A stretch of DNA of 64,000 nt from Crocosphaera sp. UHCC 0190 (GCF_034932065.1 NZ_JAYGHP010000005.1:124001-188000); one strand, 5' to 3'; positions 55,872 to 63,950 are shown, numbered from the stretch's first letter. A program made the numbers and translations. Notes: generated from the sequence alone by a model not told the origin.

Positions 55872-57269
55872 CTATAAAATACGAGAAAGCAATTGATAAA
55901 TCAATCGAAATAAAGATGTAACGGCAATTAATCCGGCTCCAGAAATTACTGCAATAATTAATATGTAAGGCAAAGATAAGCTACCGCGAAGTATCGGCAT
56001 AAACATTAATAATAGCGCACTAATTACCCCAATAATCAGTAAATCTTTCCCCTCGATCATACGACGATATTGAGCATAAATTAATCCCCCAATTCCCATA
56101 CATCCGAGGATAATTCCAGGGGCAGCGATTAAACCTTTTAACACTATAATTAACAAAGCTCCTTCAAACCCAGTAAACCCCGCGCTGAGGAGTAATTCTA
56201 CACTGGAAAAAGAATGTTTAGCAACTTTTGAAGAAGGAGAAGGAGACACAATAAGAGGAATAGGTGAAGGCGTTTGAACAGTTGTATTTGGAGTCGGTTT
56301 TATAGGAAGAGAAGGAGAGGAATGTAATGCTTGTAAAACCTCGGTTGCACTGCCATAACGATCATTAGGAATAGGAAGTAAGAGACGATCTAAAATGGCG
56401 GCTAACTTATCGCTAATTTTGGGGACATTGGGTTTCCAATTCCAACAATTATGATAGGAATCATACAATTCTTCTGGGGGTTTTCCCGTTAAAAGATTAA
56501 GACAAGTTGTGGCTAAGGCATATAAATCTGTTGCTGGATAAACGGTTGAACCTTGCATTTGCTCAGGGGGAGCAAACCCCATCGAAAAAATTCCCGTTGA
56601 GCGTTTTTGTTGATTACCTGCCCCGGCGGTTACTTGTTTAACTGCCCCGAAATCAAGTAAATATAAACGCCCCTGTTTATCCCGCATAATATTAGAGGGT
56701 TTAATATCCCGATGAATACAATTATGATCGTGAATAAATTGCAAAACCCCTAAAATTTCCGTCATTACCTCTATTACTTCTGCTTCAGAGAATACCCCAT
56801 TTTTGCGTAATTCTGTTTCTAAATCTTCTCCATCAATTAATTCTTGAACTAAATAAAAAAATTGTTCTTCTTGCTTTGTTAAACCATTAGAAACGACCAA
56901 GGGAAAAAACGCATATAATTGGGGTATTTGGGGATGTTTACTCCCTAATTCTTCTAACGTCACCGCTTCTCGTTCAAATAATTCTTGAGCAATAGCCAAG
57001 GCTTGAGCAGTTAAGTTTCCTTCCGGTTGAAACTGTTTCACCACACACAAACGCATGGTGGGAGTATAGCGATCTTTTGCTAAAAATGCCGCCCCAAATC
57101 CTCCTTTACCTAGTAATTTAGAAGGAAGATAACGACCGGCTAAAATCAGCGGCATTCCACAACTGGTACAGTATTTTTGTTGAACTGTTTTTAGAGTCGT
57201 CGGGTCATCAAGATCCGAAAAATGATTTTTAGGATGAGAACATTCAGGACGAGTACAAAGGATTTCCAT
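55872..57269 (-). CDS. serine/threonine protein kinase with zinc-ribbon N-terminus and membrane tail
   Basis: 465 residues. Cysteines 5, 10, 34 and 37 (CTRPEC...CTSCG) form a probable zinc site. The kinase domain (about 45-310) has the Gly loop LGKGGFG, the catalytic HRDIKPSNIM and DFGAVK, and GFAPPEQ. After a Pro/Ser linker, four hydrophobic helices (about 345-465) anchor it. All active residues are present. It lies 15 bases before the CobA-HemD gene. It is not in the place of SpkG after the 58-63 kb operon. Confidence 0.88.
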   Translation of the reverse strand: MEILCTRPECSHPKNHFSDLDDPTTLKTVQQKYCTSCGMPLILAGRYLPSKLLGKGGFGAAFLAKDRYTPTMRLCVVKQFQPEGNLTAQALAIAQELFEREAVTLEELGSKHPQIPQLYAFFPLVVSNGLTKQEEQFFYLVQELIDGEDLETELRKNGVFSEAEVIEVMTEILGVLQFIHDHNCIHRDIKPSNIMRDKQGRLYLLDFGAVKQVTAGAGNQQKRSTGIFSMGFAPPEQMQGSTVYPATDLYALATTCLNLLTGKPPEELYDSYHNCWNWKPNVPKISDKLAAILDRLLLPIPNDRYGSATEVLQALHSSPSLPIKPTPNTTVQTPSPIPLIVSPSPSSKVAKHSFSSVELLLSAGFTGFEGALLIIVLKGLIAAPGIILGCMGIGGLIYAQYRRMIEGKDLLIIGVISALLLMFMPILRGSLSLPYILIIAVISGAGLIAVTSLFRLIYQLLSRIL

Positions 57270-57404
57270 ATTAAATGGAGAGAATAAAAATTTTATGTGC
57301 TTTTATTGTAAGCAAGGGATTAGATTTAGACAAATTTCTGGAACTGGAGACAACTTTACTGATAACTTCTGTAGGGGTTTAATATTATTAAGCCTCCACA
57401 ACTC

Positions 57405-57791
57405 CTAGCTTCTACTATATCGCGCCCCAGAAGTACAAGTTTCTTGAATTTCTACTCCTTGCAGTCCTGAAAGTCCCGCGGTTTCCAATTTCTCAAAAAT
57501 CCATTGAGCGATCGCTTCACTGGTAGGACTTTCTAACCCTGTGGTTTCATTGAGATAATAATGATCTAAAAAATTCTCGATCAGAGGCTCTAAATACCGC
57601 TTAATATCCCCAAAGTCCATAACCATCCCTTGTTTTGACCCCTCTGCTATCAGGCGATCGCTACTCACATAAACTCGGCCAACCCAACTATGGCCATGAA
57701 GACGACGACATTTACCATCATGATAGGGGAGTTGATGGGCCGCTTCAAAGCGAAATTCTTTATAGATAGTCCATTGATGGGGTGAATTCAT
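57405..57791 (-). CDS. queD: 6-carboxytetrahydropterin synthase (QueD)
   Basis: 128 residues. The enzyme converts dihydroneopterin triphosphate in queuosine synthesis. The zinc-binding histidines (FEAAHQLPYHDGKCRRLHGHSW) and Cys of CRRLHGH are in place, and ESPTSEAIAQWI is the family motif. It is a single minus-strand gene next to DUF1622. Confidence 0.9.
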   Translation of the reverse strand: MNSPHQWTIYKEFRFEAAHQLPYHDGKCRRLHGHSWVGRVYVSSDRLIAEGSKQGMVMDFGDIKRYLEPLIENFLDHYYLNETTGLESPTSEAIAQWIFEKLETAGLSGLQGVEIQETCTSGARYSRS

Positions 57792-57835
57792 GATTAAGCA
57801 AAACAGCGATCAGATAACACTTTATTTTAGACTTT

Positions 57836-58198
57836 TCAGTTTCCCCTACGTTCCCGAAGAGACTGTTCCGCTTCTAATTCCTGATTTAAGAAATAGTTGA
57901 GAAAAGTACGAATAACGGCAATGGCCCCTAATTTTCCCAAGGTTTCCCAGGAGGGAGCAACCGTCGTCGATAAAATGTCCGAGCCTAATTGAAATTCTAA
58001 GGCCAAAGCCAACCAAGAACCAAAGCGAATACGCACCTCTAAGAAAGGAAAAGACTGGCGACGAATACCCAAAATTAAGGCACGAAATGATCCGAAAAAG
58101 CCACAAATCACGCAAACCACCGAAACAAACTCTAATATTAACCGAAAACCCCCAACCCAACGTTCTAAGATCTCAGCTAAATGTTCTAATAATCTCAT
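57836..58198 (-). CDS. DUF1622 membrane protein
   Basis: 120 residues with three hydrophobic helices (about 18-40, 58-75, 90-105). The RFGSWLALALEFQLGSDI region is the DUF1622 mark. Function unknown. A shifted frame at 57846-58160 is a shadow. It is divergent from the V4R gene at 58439. Confidence 0.8.
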   Translation of the reverse strand: MRLLEHLAEILERWVGGFRLILEFVSVVCVICGFFGSFRALILGIRRQSFPFLEVRIRFGSWLALALEFQLGSDILSTTVAPSWETLGKLGAIAVIRTFLNYFLNQELEAEQSLRERRGN

Positions 58199-58438
58199 TT
58201 TCCTCTAGTCTAGTTACTTCAATTTAATCTTAGTGCCATTTTTGAGACAGCCGTTGTTTACTTTCTATAACCGATCTCAGTTTTTACTCTGTTGAATTAG
58301 GCATAACTACAGAGAAATAGAGAGAACCTACCCAGGATTTACTCAAAACTACTGAGGAAGGCGATCAGCAATTTTTCTAGAATGAAATCAAGTTAACAAA
58401 TACATAAATCACCTTCAACAGTTTGAGGTTTTCAAGCT

Positions 58439-59164
58439 ATGGTTTTCACCTCAAGTGACAGCAAACAAGAAACGAAACAATTATCCCAAAAAGTTGAGCA
58501 TATTTTAAAGAAGAAATATCCTAAAAGACATCATCATTATGGCTTAGAAGATTTTTTCTGTTTTCAAACACAAACTGGAACCATTATTGATTGGAATGAA
58601 TCCCGTAATATTTTAACCAGTGAAGATTTTATTCTGGGTTTAATTGAAGGATTAGAAGAAGAAATCGGCAGTGCAGCAGGAGTCGTTACCTATAACATTG
58701 GTAAAGAATGGGGTAAACGAGACGCTGTCTTTTTTCAACAGTGGCTTTATTCTGAATATGAGTATGAAAAACCCCTTAATCAACTCAATCTAAATTATGT
58801 TTTAGAAGCTTGGTGGTGGCCCTTTACTGCTCAAGGTTGGGGTAACTGGGAAGTGGATATGAGTGAGCAGAAAAATGGCTTTATGTTTGTCAATATTTTT
58901 GACTCTGCTGTTGCTCGAACTTTAGGGGATGTTGGTAAACCTGTTTGTCATATTTACGCTGGATTATTAGCAGGATTTTTCAGCAATTTAGTCAAAAAAG
59001 ACTTAAATGGTATTGAGATTCAATGCTATGCTATGGGGGAAACTTATTGTAAGTTTCTCATCGGTAAAAAAGATCGCATTGATGCAGCAACTTTTTGGTT
59101 AAATGAAGGCGCATTAGCCAAAGATATTGAAAAGCGTTTGTATCATGGGGAGTATCTTAAATGA
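58439..59164 (+). CDS. V4R-domain protein 1 of the PSII-assembly (Pap) operon, Slr0144-like
   Basis: 241 residues, no signal or helix in a membrane. The V4R (4-vinyl reductase) domain lies at about 90-235: GSAAGVVTYNIGKEWGKRDA, WWWPFTAQGWGNWEVDMS, then CHIYAGLLAGFFSNLV and CYAMGETYCKFLIG. The V4R fold occurs in proteins acting on chlorophyll precursors. In Synechocystis its homologue starts the slr0144-slr0152 operon, which is needed for photosystem II assembly or stability. Its stop overlaps the next start (ATGA). Confidence 0.88.
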   Translation: MVFTSSDSKQETKQLSQKVEHILKKKYPKRHHHYGLEDFFCFQTQTGTIIDWNESRNILTSEDFILGLIEGLEEEIGSAAGVVTYNIGKEWGKRDAVFFQQWLYSEYEYEKPLNQLNLNYVLEAWWWPFTAQGWGNWEVDMSEQKNGFMFVNIFDSAVARTLGDVGKPVCHIYAGLLAGFFSNLVKKDLNGIEIQCYAMGETYCKFLIGKKDRIDAATFWLNEGALAKDIEKRLYHGEYLK

Positions 59165-59541
59165 TGAGTATAACAGCTTGGGCAGGGTTAAGTGTCAATG
59201 AGTTTTTTAGTGCCTATAATTGGACTGGTCAACCCCCAAGACTTCAACCCTTAGATACTTCTAAAAATAACATAAAACCTTCATCTTTTTTATGTTTAAG
59301 TTTGGGAGATTTTCTCTCACAAGGTAACTGGACGGGAAAGATTTCTCATCAACCTTTAGTTAAAGCAATGCCAAGAACTCAGCAAGCTTTAATGACGTTA
59401 CCTGTGGCTGAATTTTTTCAAGAAATGGGCTGGCAAGGATTTTCTAAAATAGCTCCAATCGCTCAATCATCTTCTCTTAAAAAGGAAATTAATTCGTCAT
59501 CTCAAGACTTGAATGTAAACAATTTATCCGATTTATTCTAG
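59161..59541 (+). CDS. short triple-repeat protein of the Pap operon, Slr0145-like
   Basis: 126 residues with no known domain. It contains three copies of an L-x-V/L-x-x-F-F/L-x(4)-N/G-W-x-G motif: LSVNEFFSAYNWTG (near residue 10), LSLGDFLSQGNWTG (near 48) and LPVAEFFQEMGWQG (near 80). The repeats are likely short helices for binding a shared partner. The start overlaps the previous stop by four bases, so translation is coupled. Confidence 0.82.
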   Translation: MMSITAWAGLSVNEFFSAYNWTGQPPRLQPLDTSKNNIKPSSFLCLSLGDFLSQGNWTGKISHQPLVKAMPRTQQALMTLPVAEFFQEMGWQGFSKIAPIAQSSSLKKEINSSSQDLNVNNLSDLF

Positions 59542-59551
59542 AATCAAGACC

Positions 59552-60046
59552 ATGCAAAAAGATTTTGAACATTTATTCTATGAAGCAGAAGATCACTATC
59601 TTCAAACTTCAGACATTACGACTCTAAAAAATCAAGCTAATCGCCTTAGAGAATGCTTGGCAATTTATCAGTGTCTGCGGGATCAAGAAATTAGTATTTT
59701 TCAATCTGTTGCTGATAGTTTAGTTGAGGCATTTCCTGATGAAAATAGCCAACGTCTTGAACAGGCTTTAGGACATTGGATGTCCGTGATGCGTTATGGT
59801 GCTATGGCCCTGTTATTAAATAACCCTGATTATTTTAACCATCGTCTCTTAGAATGGCTGACAGATATGGTTCACGCGCAGGAAATGGTGGTCATTGAAA
59901 CTCATCTTTTTGAATGCTTAAAAGAAAAGTTAGAAGAGAGTTTTTCCTCAATACAAATGGCATTAATTAATCCTTTCTTGTCTCAAGCAAAAACCATATT
60001 AATCGAACCAAAATCTTCAGCTAAAATAGAGAACATAGGAGCATAA
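59552..60046 (+). CDS. phycobiliprotein-fold protein 1 (no bilin cysteine), Slr0146-like
   Basis: 164 residues, helical, of the phycobilisome alpha/beta-globin-like family. The bilin-attachment motif C-x-R-D is lost: the matching stretch is HWMSVMRYGAMALLL. It is thus likely a bilin-free relative. It follows the triple-repeat gene by 10 bases and precedes the second V4R gene by 5. Confidence 0.8.
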   Translation: MQKDFEHLFYEAEDHYLQTSDITTLKNQANRLRECLAIYQCLRDQEISIFQSVADSLVEAFPDENSQRLEQALGHWMSVMRYGAMALLLNNPDYFNHRLLEWLTDMVHAQEMVVIETHLFECLKEKLEESFSSIQMALINPFLSQAKTILIEPKSSAKIENIGA

Positions 60047-60051
60047 TTACA

Positions 60052-60729
60052 ATGATTGATGTTGCAAATTTAGCTAACAATTCATCATTAAAAGGAAATT
60101 ACTTTTCCCCTGATGCCTATCTTCAAGGAGACTTTGAATTTGGCTTATTAGAAAATCGTAGTGGTTCCCGTTTACTGGCCTTACCTCAACCTTTATTAGA
60201 GGCTATGTATGCTACTTTAGAAGATGAATTAGGACAAGGAAGTGGTGTCGCTCTATTTAGTTGTGGCCGTTGGTGGGGAAAAAGTTTCTATCAGCGATTT
60301 GCAGAGGAATTAGGGGAATACTATAAACAACCCTTAGCACAAATGGAGATGATTCAGTTTATTCAATGCCTAAAACAATGCTGGAAAACTCATGGATGGG
60401 GAACCCTAGAGATTGATCTAAAATATTATCAGAATGGGTTTTTAATTCCGAAAATTGTTAATTCCCCCTTTGCTCAAGTTGCCCCCCAAAATAAGCGTCC
60501 GATGTGTTTCTTAGAAGCAGGAATTTTAAGTGCATTTTTTACTCAATTAACAGGACAAGATTTACACTGTATTCAAACATCTTGTGAATCAATGGGAGCA
60601 GATTCTAATAACTTTGTTATTGGATTAGCTGAACGCATTAAACCCATTGAAGCTTGGATAGAAGAAGGTCACGATCACGCGACAATTATGGAATTATTGT
60701 GTCGCAATCAATCAAACTTAACTAATTAA
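60052..60729 (+). CDS. V4R-domain protein 2 of the Pap operon, Slr0147-like
   Basis: 225 residues. The V4R domain is at about 60-205 with GSGVALFSCGRWWGKSFYQR, WKTHGWGTLEIDL, MCFLEAGILSAFFTQLTGQ and CIQTSCESMG. It is a paralogue of the first gene of the operon with weak identity; together they may form a heterodimer. It lies 5 bases after the previous gene and 17 before the ferredoxin gene, with TTAGGAGC as ribosome site there. Confidence 0.86.
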   Translation: MIDVANLANNSSLKGNYFSPDAYLQGDFEFGLLENRSGSRLLALPQPLLEAMYATLEDELGQGSGVALFSCGRWWGKSFYQRFAEELGEYYKQPLAQMEMIQFIQCLKQCWKTHGWGTLEIDLKYYQNGFLIPKIVNSPFAQVAPQNKRPMCFLEAGILSAFFTQLTGQDLHCIQTSCESMGADSNNFVIGLAERIKPIEAWIEEGHDHATIMELLCRNQSNLTN

Positions 60730-60746
60730 TTTAGGAGCATTTAAAC

Positions 60747-61229
60747 ATGGCAAAAACTGTTAAACTTGACCCCATTAATCAAGAAGTTGCAATACAAACA
60801 AATGACAATCTTTTGAGTGGTTTACTGCAAAAAGATTTGAATGTTTGGAAAGAGTGCGGAGGAAGGGGAATGTGTTCCACTTGCCATGTTTTTATTACAG
60901 AAGGGATGGATAGTTTATCCCCTGTAAATCGGCGAGAAATGCGTACGATGGAAGTGATTACAACAGCTAATAAATTCTCTCGACTTGCTTGTCAAGCACG
61001 GGTAATTGGAGAAGGTGTTGTCGTTGAAATTCCCTCTGGTATGTATGTCAGTGAAATTGAAAATATTGAAGATTTAATTGGCCGTCGAGCAGAGGAAAAT
61101 ATCTTACATCCCATTACAGGAGCAGTATTAGTTGAGGCGGGAAAATTAGTCACTCGTTCGATGATTACCCAACTCAAAGATACTCAAGTCGAAGTGGCTG
61201 AATACATCGCCAAAACTCAAGATGGATAA
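60747..61229 (+). CDS. [2Fe-2S] ferredoxin, adrenodoxin/Isc type, Slr0148-like
   Basis: 160 residues. The cluster cysteines are Cys37, Cys43, Cys46 (C-GGRGM-C-ST-C) and Cys82 (LACQA). The C-x5-C-x2-C spacing is that of adrenodoxin-type ferredoxins rather than the plant type. A C-terminal extension (about 105-160) is unusual for a small ferredoxin and may bind a partner. In Synechocystis the homologue Slr0148 (Fd5) is a reported target of kinase SpkG. Confidence 0.9.
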   Translation: MAKTVKLDPINQEVAIQTNDNLLSGLLQKDLNVWKECGGRGMCSTCHVFITEGMDSLSPVNRREMRTMEVITTANKFSRLACQARVIGEGVVVEIPSGMYVSEIENIEDLIGRRAEENILHPITGAVLVEAGKLVTRSMITQLKDTQVEVAEYIAKTQDG

Positions 61230-61277
61230 AACACTTAACCTAGTTAATTCTATTGAAAACAAAGGAAAAATAAGCCA

Positions 61278-61751
61278 ATGTTAACACAGTTTTCACGATT
61301 AAGTTTAGAGGCAGATGGCCGTTATGCAACTGATGCAGAATTAGGGTTTATCGAAAGCTATTTAGACTCAGTAGATATGCGCGTCAGTACCTACGAAAAA
61401 ATTCGGGATAATGAAGTAGCAATTCTCCTGGAAGTTGAAGCAAAAATGCACGAATTAAATAAGGATAACTGTCTATATACGATGGGTGAACATGAAAAAG
61501 AAATTTGTCGCCGTGATCGCAAAAATGCCATCCGTTATGCTAGTTCTGCCATGTTAATTAACGACTTAGATCGTTTACGGGATGGACTTTTAATTTGGGT
61601 GCAAACCATTGTTCGTGCTGTGGGTTATAAATTCTTTGTCCGCACCCATTATCCGACAATTCAGGCAGTTATTAAAAAATATTTAACCCCTGAAGAAGCT
61701 GCCTTCATTCTTCCTGCTTTGCAACTTGATAGTACCATTCTTGGTGCCTAA
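61278..61751 (+). CDS. phycobiliprotein-fold protein 2 with bilin-attachment motif, Slr0149-like
   Basis: 157 residues, helical, of the phycobilisome protein family. Cys77-Arg78-Arg79-Asp80 in EICRRDRKNAIRYASSAML matches the C-x-R-D motif that holds the bilin at position 84 of phycobiliproteins, followed by the usual IRY...L. It may bind a bilin or another tetrapyrrole. It starts at ATG 61278. Confidence 0.84.
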   Translation: MLTQFSRLSLEADGRYATDAELGFIESYLDSVDMRVSTYEKIRDNEVAILLEVEAKMHELNKDNCLYTMGEHEKEICRRDRKNAIRYASSAMLINDLDRLRDGLLIWVQTIVRAVGYKFFVRTHYPTIQAVIKKYLTPEEAAFILPALQLDSTILGA

Positions 61752-61795
61752 ACCGTTCAGAAAAATTGAGCAATTTAATCTTGAGGATTTTTGTA

Positions 61796-62116
61796 ATGAA
61801 TGATCAAAATACTGCTTTTAATGTCACTTTAATTAATGCTAAAAAAGATCTAAATAAGACCATTAAAGTGACAGCTAATGACTACATTCTTGACATGGCT
61901 GAGCAACAAGGAATTAAGCATCCTTGTTCTTGTCGCGCTGCTGCTTGTTTTGATTGTTTAGCTAAAGTTATTGAGGGTAATGTCGAACAAAGTTCAAAAG
62001 CTTTATCATTTCTCCGTCCTCATGAAATAAAAGAAGGTTATATCTTGCTTTGTGCGGCATCTCCTACCTCTAATTGCACAATTTTAACTCATCAAGAAGA
62101 AGAATATCTTGCCTAA
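61796..62116 (+). CDS. [2Fe-2S] plant-type ferredoxin, Slr0150-like
   Basis: 106 residues from the ATG at 61796, with TGAGGA upstream; an in-frame TTG at 61766 lacks a ribosome site. The plant-type cluster set is Cys46-x4-Cys51-x2-Cys54 and Cys86, in HPCSCRAAACFDC. There is an added Cys44 two residues before the first ligand. It is shorter in charge than photosynthetic PetF and has little acidic surface. It lies 44 bases after the previous gene and 43 before the TPR gene. Confidence 0.9.
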   Translation: MNDQNTAFNVTLINAKKDLNKTIKVTANDYILDMAEQQGIKHPCSCRAAACFDCLAKVIEGNVEQSSKALSFLRPHEIKEGYILLCAASPTSNCTILTHQEEEYLA

Positions 62117-62159
62117 AAATTCATTAATTTAACTCAGCAATTTAACAGGATTTACAATC

Positions 62160-63107
62160 ATGGAATCACAAGTAGAAACCCAGGAATTAGAAAATCAATC
62201 TAGTGGGAATAATCTCTCTGATATTTTCGATTTATTATCAGGAGTTGGCCTATTTGGCGGTGTCGTTGGCTCATTCTTTGGGAATGCTGCTTTCGCTACA
62301 ATTCCCCTTTCTTTTTCCCTCGCTTTACAAATGGCTAATCGCCGTCAATTAAAAGTAGAAATGGCTCAGGTTCAGCAAACAGCAATTATGCAGTTAACTG
62401 AGCAAATAAATAACAATAAATCTGTGATTTTTGAGCAATTTAACCAGTTACACCAAGAGACTCAGAATAACTGGGAGAAACAAAATCAAGCCTTTCAATC
62501 TAAGGTCAATGATTTGTCAGATAAATTACAAGATTCTCAACAATCTCTTGATGGGTTAATGCAAGAAGATAGAAAACTCAATGAGTTTACTAATGCTTTA
62601 AATGCTCAGCAACAACAAGTTGAAGAAATTGTCAAGAGTTTACAACAAATTGAAAACTTATCCCAAGTAATTCGGAGTAATCCTGATGGGGTTGAAGCTT
62701 ACTATCAACGGGGGTTAAGTCATCAAAAATTAGGGGATAAAACCGGAGCAATTGAAGATTATACCGAAGCCTTACATCTAGATTCTACCTATGCTAAAGC
62801 TTATCACAGTCGTGGCATTTTGTTGGCAGAATTAGGCAGTAAAAAACAAGCAGTTGAAGATTTACGACTGGCAGCTAAATATTACTTTGAACAAGGTGAT
62901 ATTGAAAGCTATGAACAGGCCAGAAATCTGAGCAAAGAATTTTATGAAGTACGTCATTCTCTTATTAACGACGAGGAATCAGAAGTAACTAATTCTGAGG
63001 AGTCAATGATTAAAGGAGATACATCACAAATGATAGATTTAATTGCAGTGGGTAATCTTTTCGATGAAGAGTCTGGGACTGAGAAAAACGTCAGTATACT
63101 TGGTTAG
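62160..63107 (+). CDS. membrane-anchored coiled-coil TPR protein, Slr0151-like
   Basis: 315 residues. Residues about 30-58 are a Gly/Phe-rich hydrophobic segment, probably one membrane anchor; residues about 65-170 are a long coiled coil; residues about 175-245 are two TPR units (AYYQRGLSHQKLGDKTGAIE, then AYHSRGILLAELGSKKQAVE); the C-terminus is acidic. In Synechocystis the homologue Slr0151 affects photosystem II repair and thylakoid organisation. It is the last gene of the operon and is followed by a strong terminator. Confidence 0.88.
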   Translation: MESQVETQELENQSSGNNLSDIFDLLSGVGLFGGVVGSFFGNAAFATIPLSFSLALQMANRRQLKVEMAQVQQTAIMQLTEQINNNKSVIFEQFNQLHQETQNNWEKQNQAFQSKVNDLSDKLQDSQQSLDGLMQEDRKLNEFTNALNAQQQQVEEIVKSLQQIENLSQVIRSNPDGVEAYYQRGLSHQKLGDKTGAIEDYTEALHLDSTYAKAYHSRGILLAELGSKKQAVEDLRLAAKYYFEQGDIESYEQARNLSKEFYEVRHSLINDEESEVTNSEESMIKGDTSQMIDLIAVGNLFDEESGTEKNVSILG

Positions 63108-63154
63108 ACTAGACAAAAAAATGCCATGCTTTGTGTCTTAATTCTCCTTGTTGT

Positions 63155-63187
63155 CAGCGATCTTTAGGACAAGATCGCTGTTTTTTT
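63155..63187 (+). terminator. terminator of the 58-63 kb operon
   Basis: CAGCGATC (63155-63162) pairs perfectly with GATCGCTG (63173-63180), followed by TTTTTTT. It lies 47 bases after the TPR gene stop and closes the unit before any kinase gene. Confidence 0.9.
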
Positions 63188-63237
63188 AGGAATTCTTGCT
63201 CAATGTTTATGATGTTATTAAGCGACACATTTTCCTG

Positions 63238-63273
63238 GGGGTCAACCCTAAGCGGAGTCGAAGCGTTGACCCC
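63238..63273. repeat. hairpin with GGGGTCAA / TTGACCCC arms
   Basis: Perfect 8-base arms around CCCTAAGCGGAGTCGAAGCG, a dispersed cyanobacterial repeat type. It breaks into the beginning of the fragment at 63290. Confidence 0.55.
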
Positions 63274-63289
63274 TACAACATCCACATCT

Positions 63290-63412
63290 GTAGTCCCAGT
63301 TGATGAAAATGGTATGAAGTCAGTCGGGGTGGCAGTCCAAGACGCGATCGCAGCCTTATTTCTGTTGAAAACCGCTCAGGAACAGGATTTAGACATTTTA
63401 GTCGAACTTTAA
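63290..63412 (+). pseudogene. C-terminal fragment resembling ornithine cyclodeaminase family
   Basis: The last 41 residues of a frame (VVPVDENG, then MKSVGVAVQDAIAALFLL) match the C-terminal FKSVGxAVQD signature of ornithine cyclodeaminase/alanine dehydrogenase-like proteins. The rest of the enzyme (about 280 residues) is missing; a hairpin repeat lies directly upstream. It is a leftover, not a working gene. The match is by pattern. Confidence 0.5.
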
Positions 63413-63485
63413 AAAAGTTTTTTTAGCAAATCTCTTGACAAACTTTCGTTAACCTTGGTATGATTATATTCGGCTCAAAAAATAT

Positions 63486-63559
63486 GGGACTGTAGTTCAA
63501 TTGGTTAGAGCACCGCCCTGTCACGGCGGAAGTTGCGGGTTCGAGCCCCGTCAGTCCCG
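63486..63559 (+). tRNA. tRNA-Asp (anticodon GUC)
   Basis: 74 bases. Acceptor GGGACTG/CAGTCCC with discriminator G, anticodon stem CCGCC-CTGTCAC-GGCGG, T arm GCGGG-TTCGAGC-CCCGT (one G-T pair). CCA is not encoded. Confidence 0.97.
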
Positions 63560-63586
63560 TAAAAAAAAAGACAACAGCGTCGTCAG

Positions 63587-63814
63587 TTAAACCATCTGCT
63601 CTTCGAGACGAGCTTGAGCTAAATCTCGGATTAATGTAGCGCGTAGAGTTATGTAATGATTCAGATGATGGTATTCGTCATGACTGAGGGGTTTCTTTTG
63701 TTGAAGCTTTGCAATCAAGCAATTGACTAAATCAGCTTGACTCAGACTGAGTAGCGTTTGAGCTTGGGTTTGTTCAATAATAGACCATAATTGCCGTAAA
63801 ATCGTGGGACTCAT
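63587..63814 (-). CDS. small conserved cyanobacterial protein (75 aa)
   Basis: 75 residues, helical, Leu- and Gln-rich, with no cysteine cluster or membrane segment. The core [20 protein letters not shown], then [18 protein letters not shown], is cyanobacterial in style. The ATG at 63814 begins after an A/T-rich gap. Function unknown. Confidence 0.7.
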   Translation of the reverse strand: MSPTILRQLWSIIEQTQAQTLLSLSQADLVNCLIAKLQQKKPLSHDEYHHLNHYITLRATLIRDLAQARLEEQMV

Positions 63815-63950
63815 GAGAGATTAAACCTCACACTCACAAAAATCTAAAAAGATTATAAAATTATTTGTGCATTTTTGACAGTAGCAACAGTAACATTTTT
63901 TCCCATTGGTGTTAAATTCCCTCAGTCTAAAACCTGGGGTTATACAAACT

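Noticed and set aside
57846-58160. 104-codon frame overlapping the DUF1622 gene.
   Set aside because: Shifted frame of the DUF1622 gene with unusual Trp/Cys-rich composition.
63131-63289. First part of the frame ending at 63412 as a real small gene.
   Set aside because: It spans the operon terminator and a hairpin repeat; only the last 41 codons have protein character.
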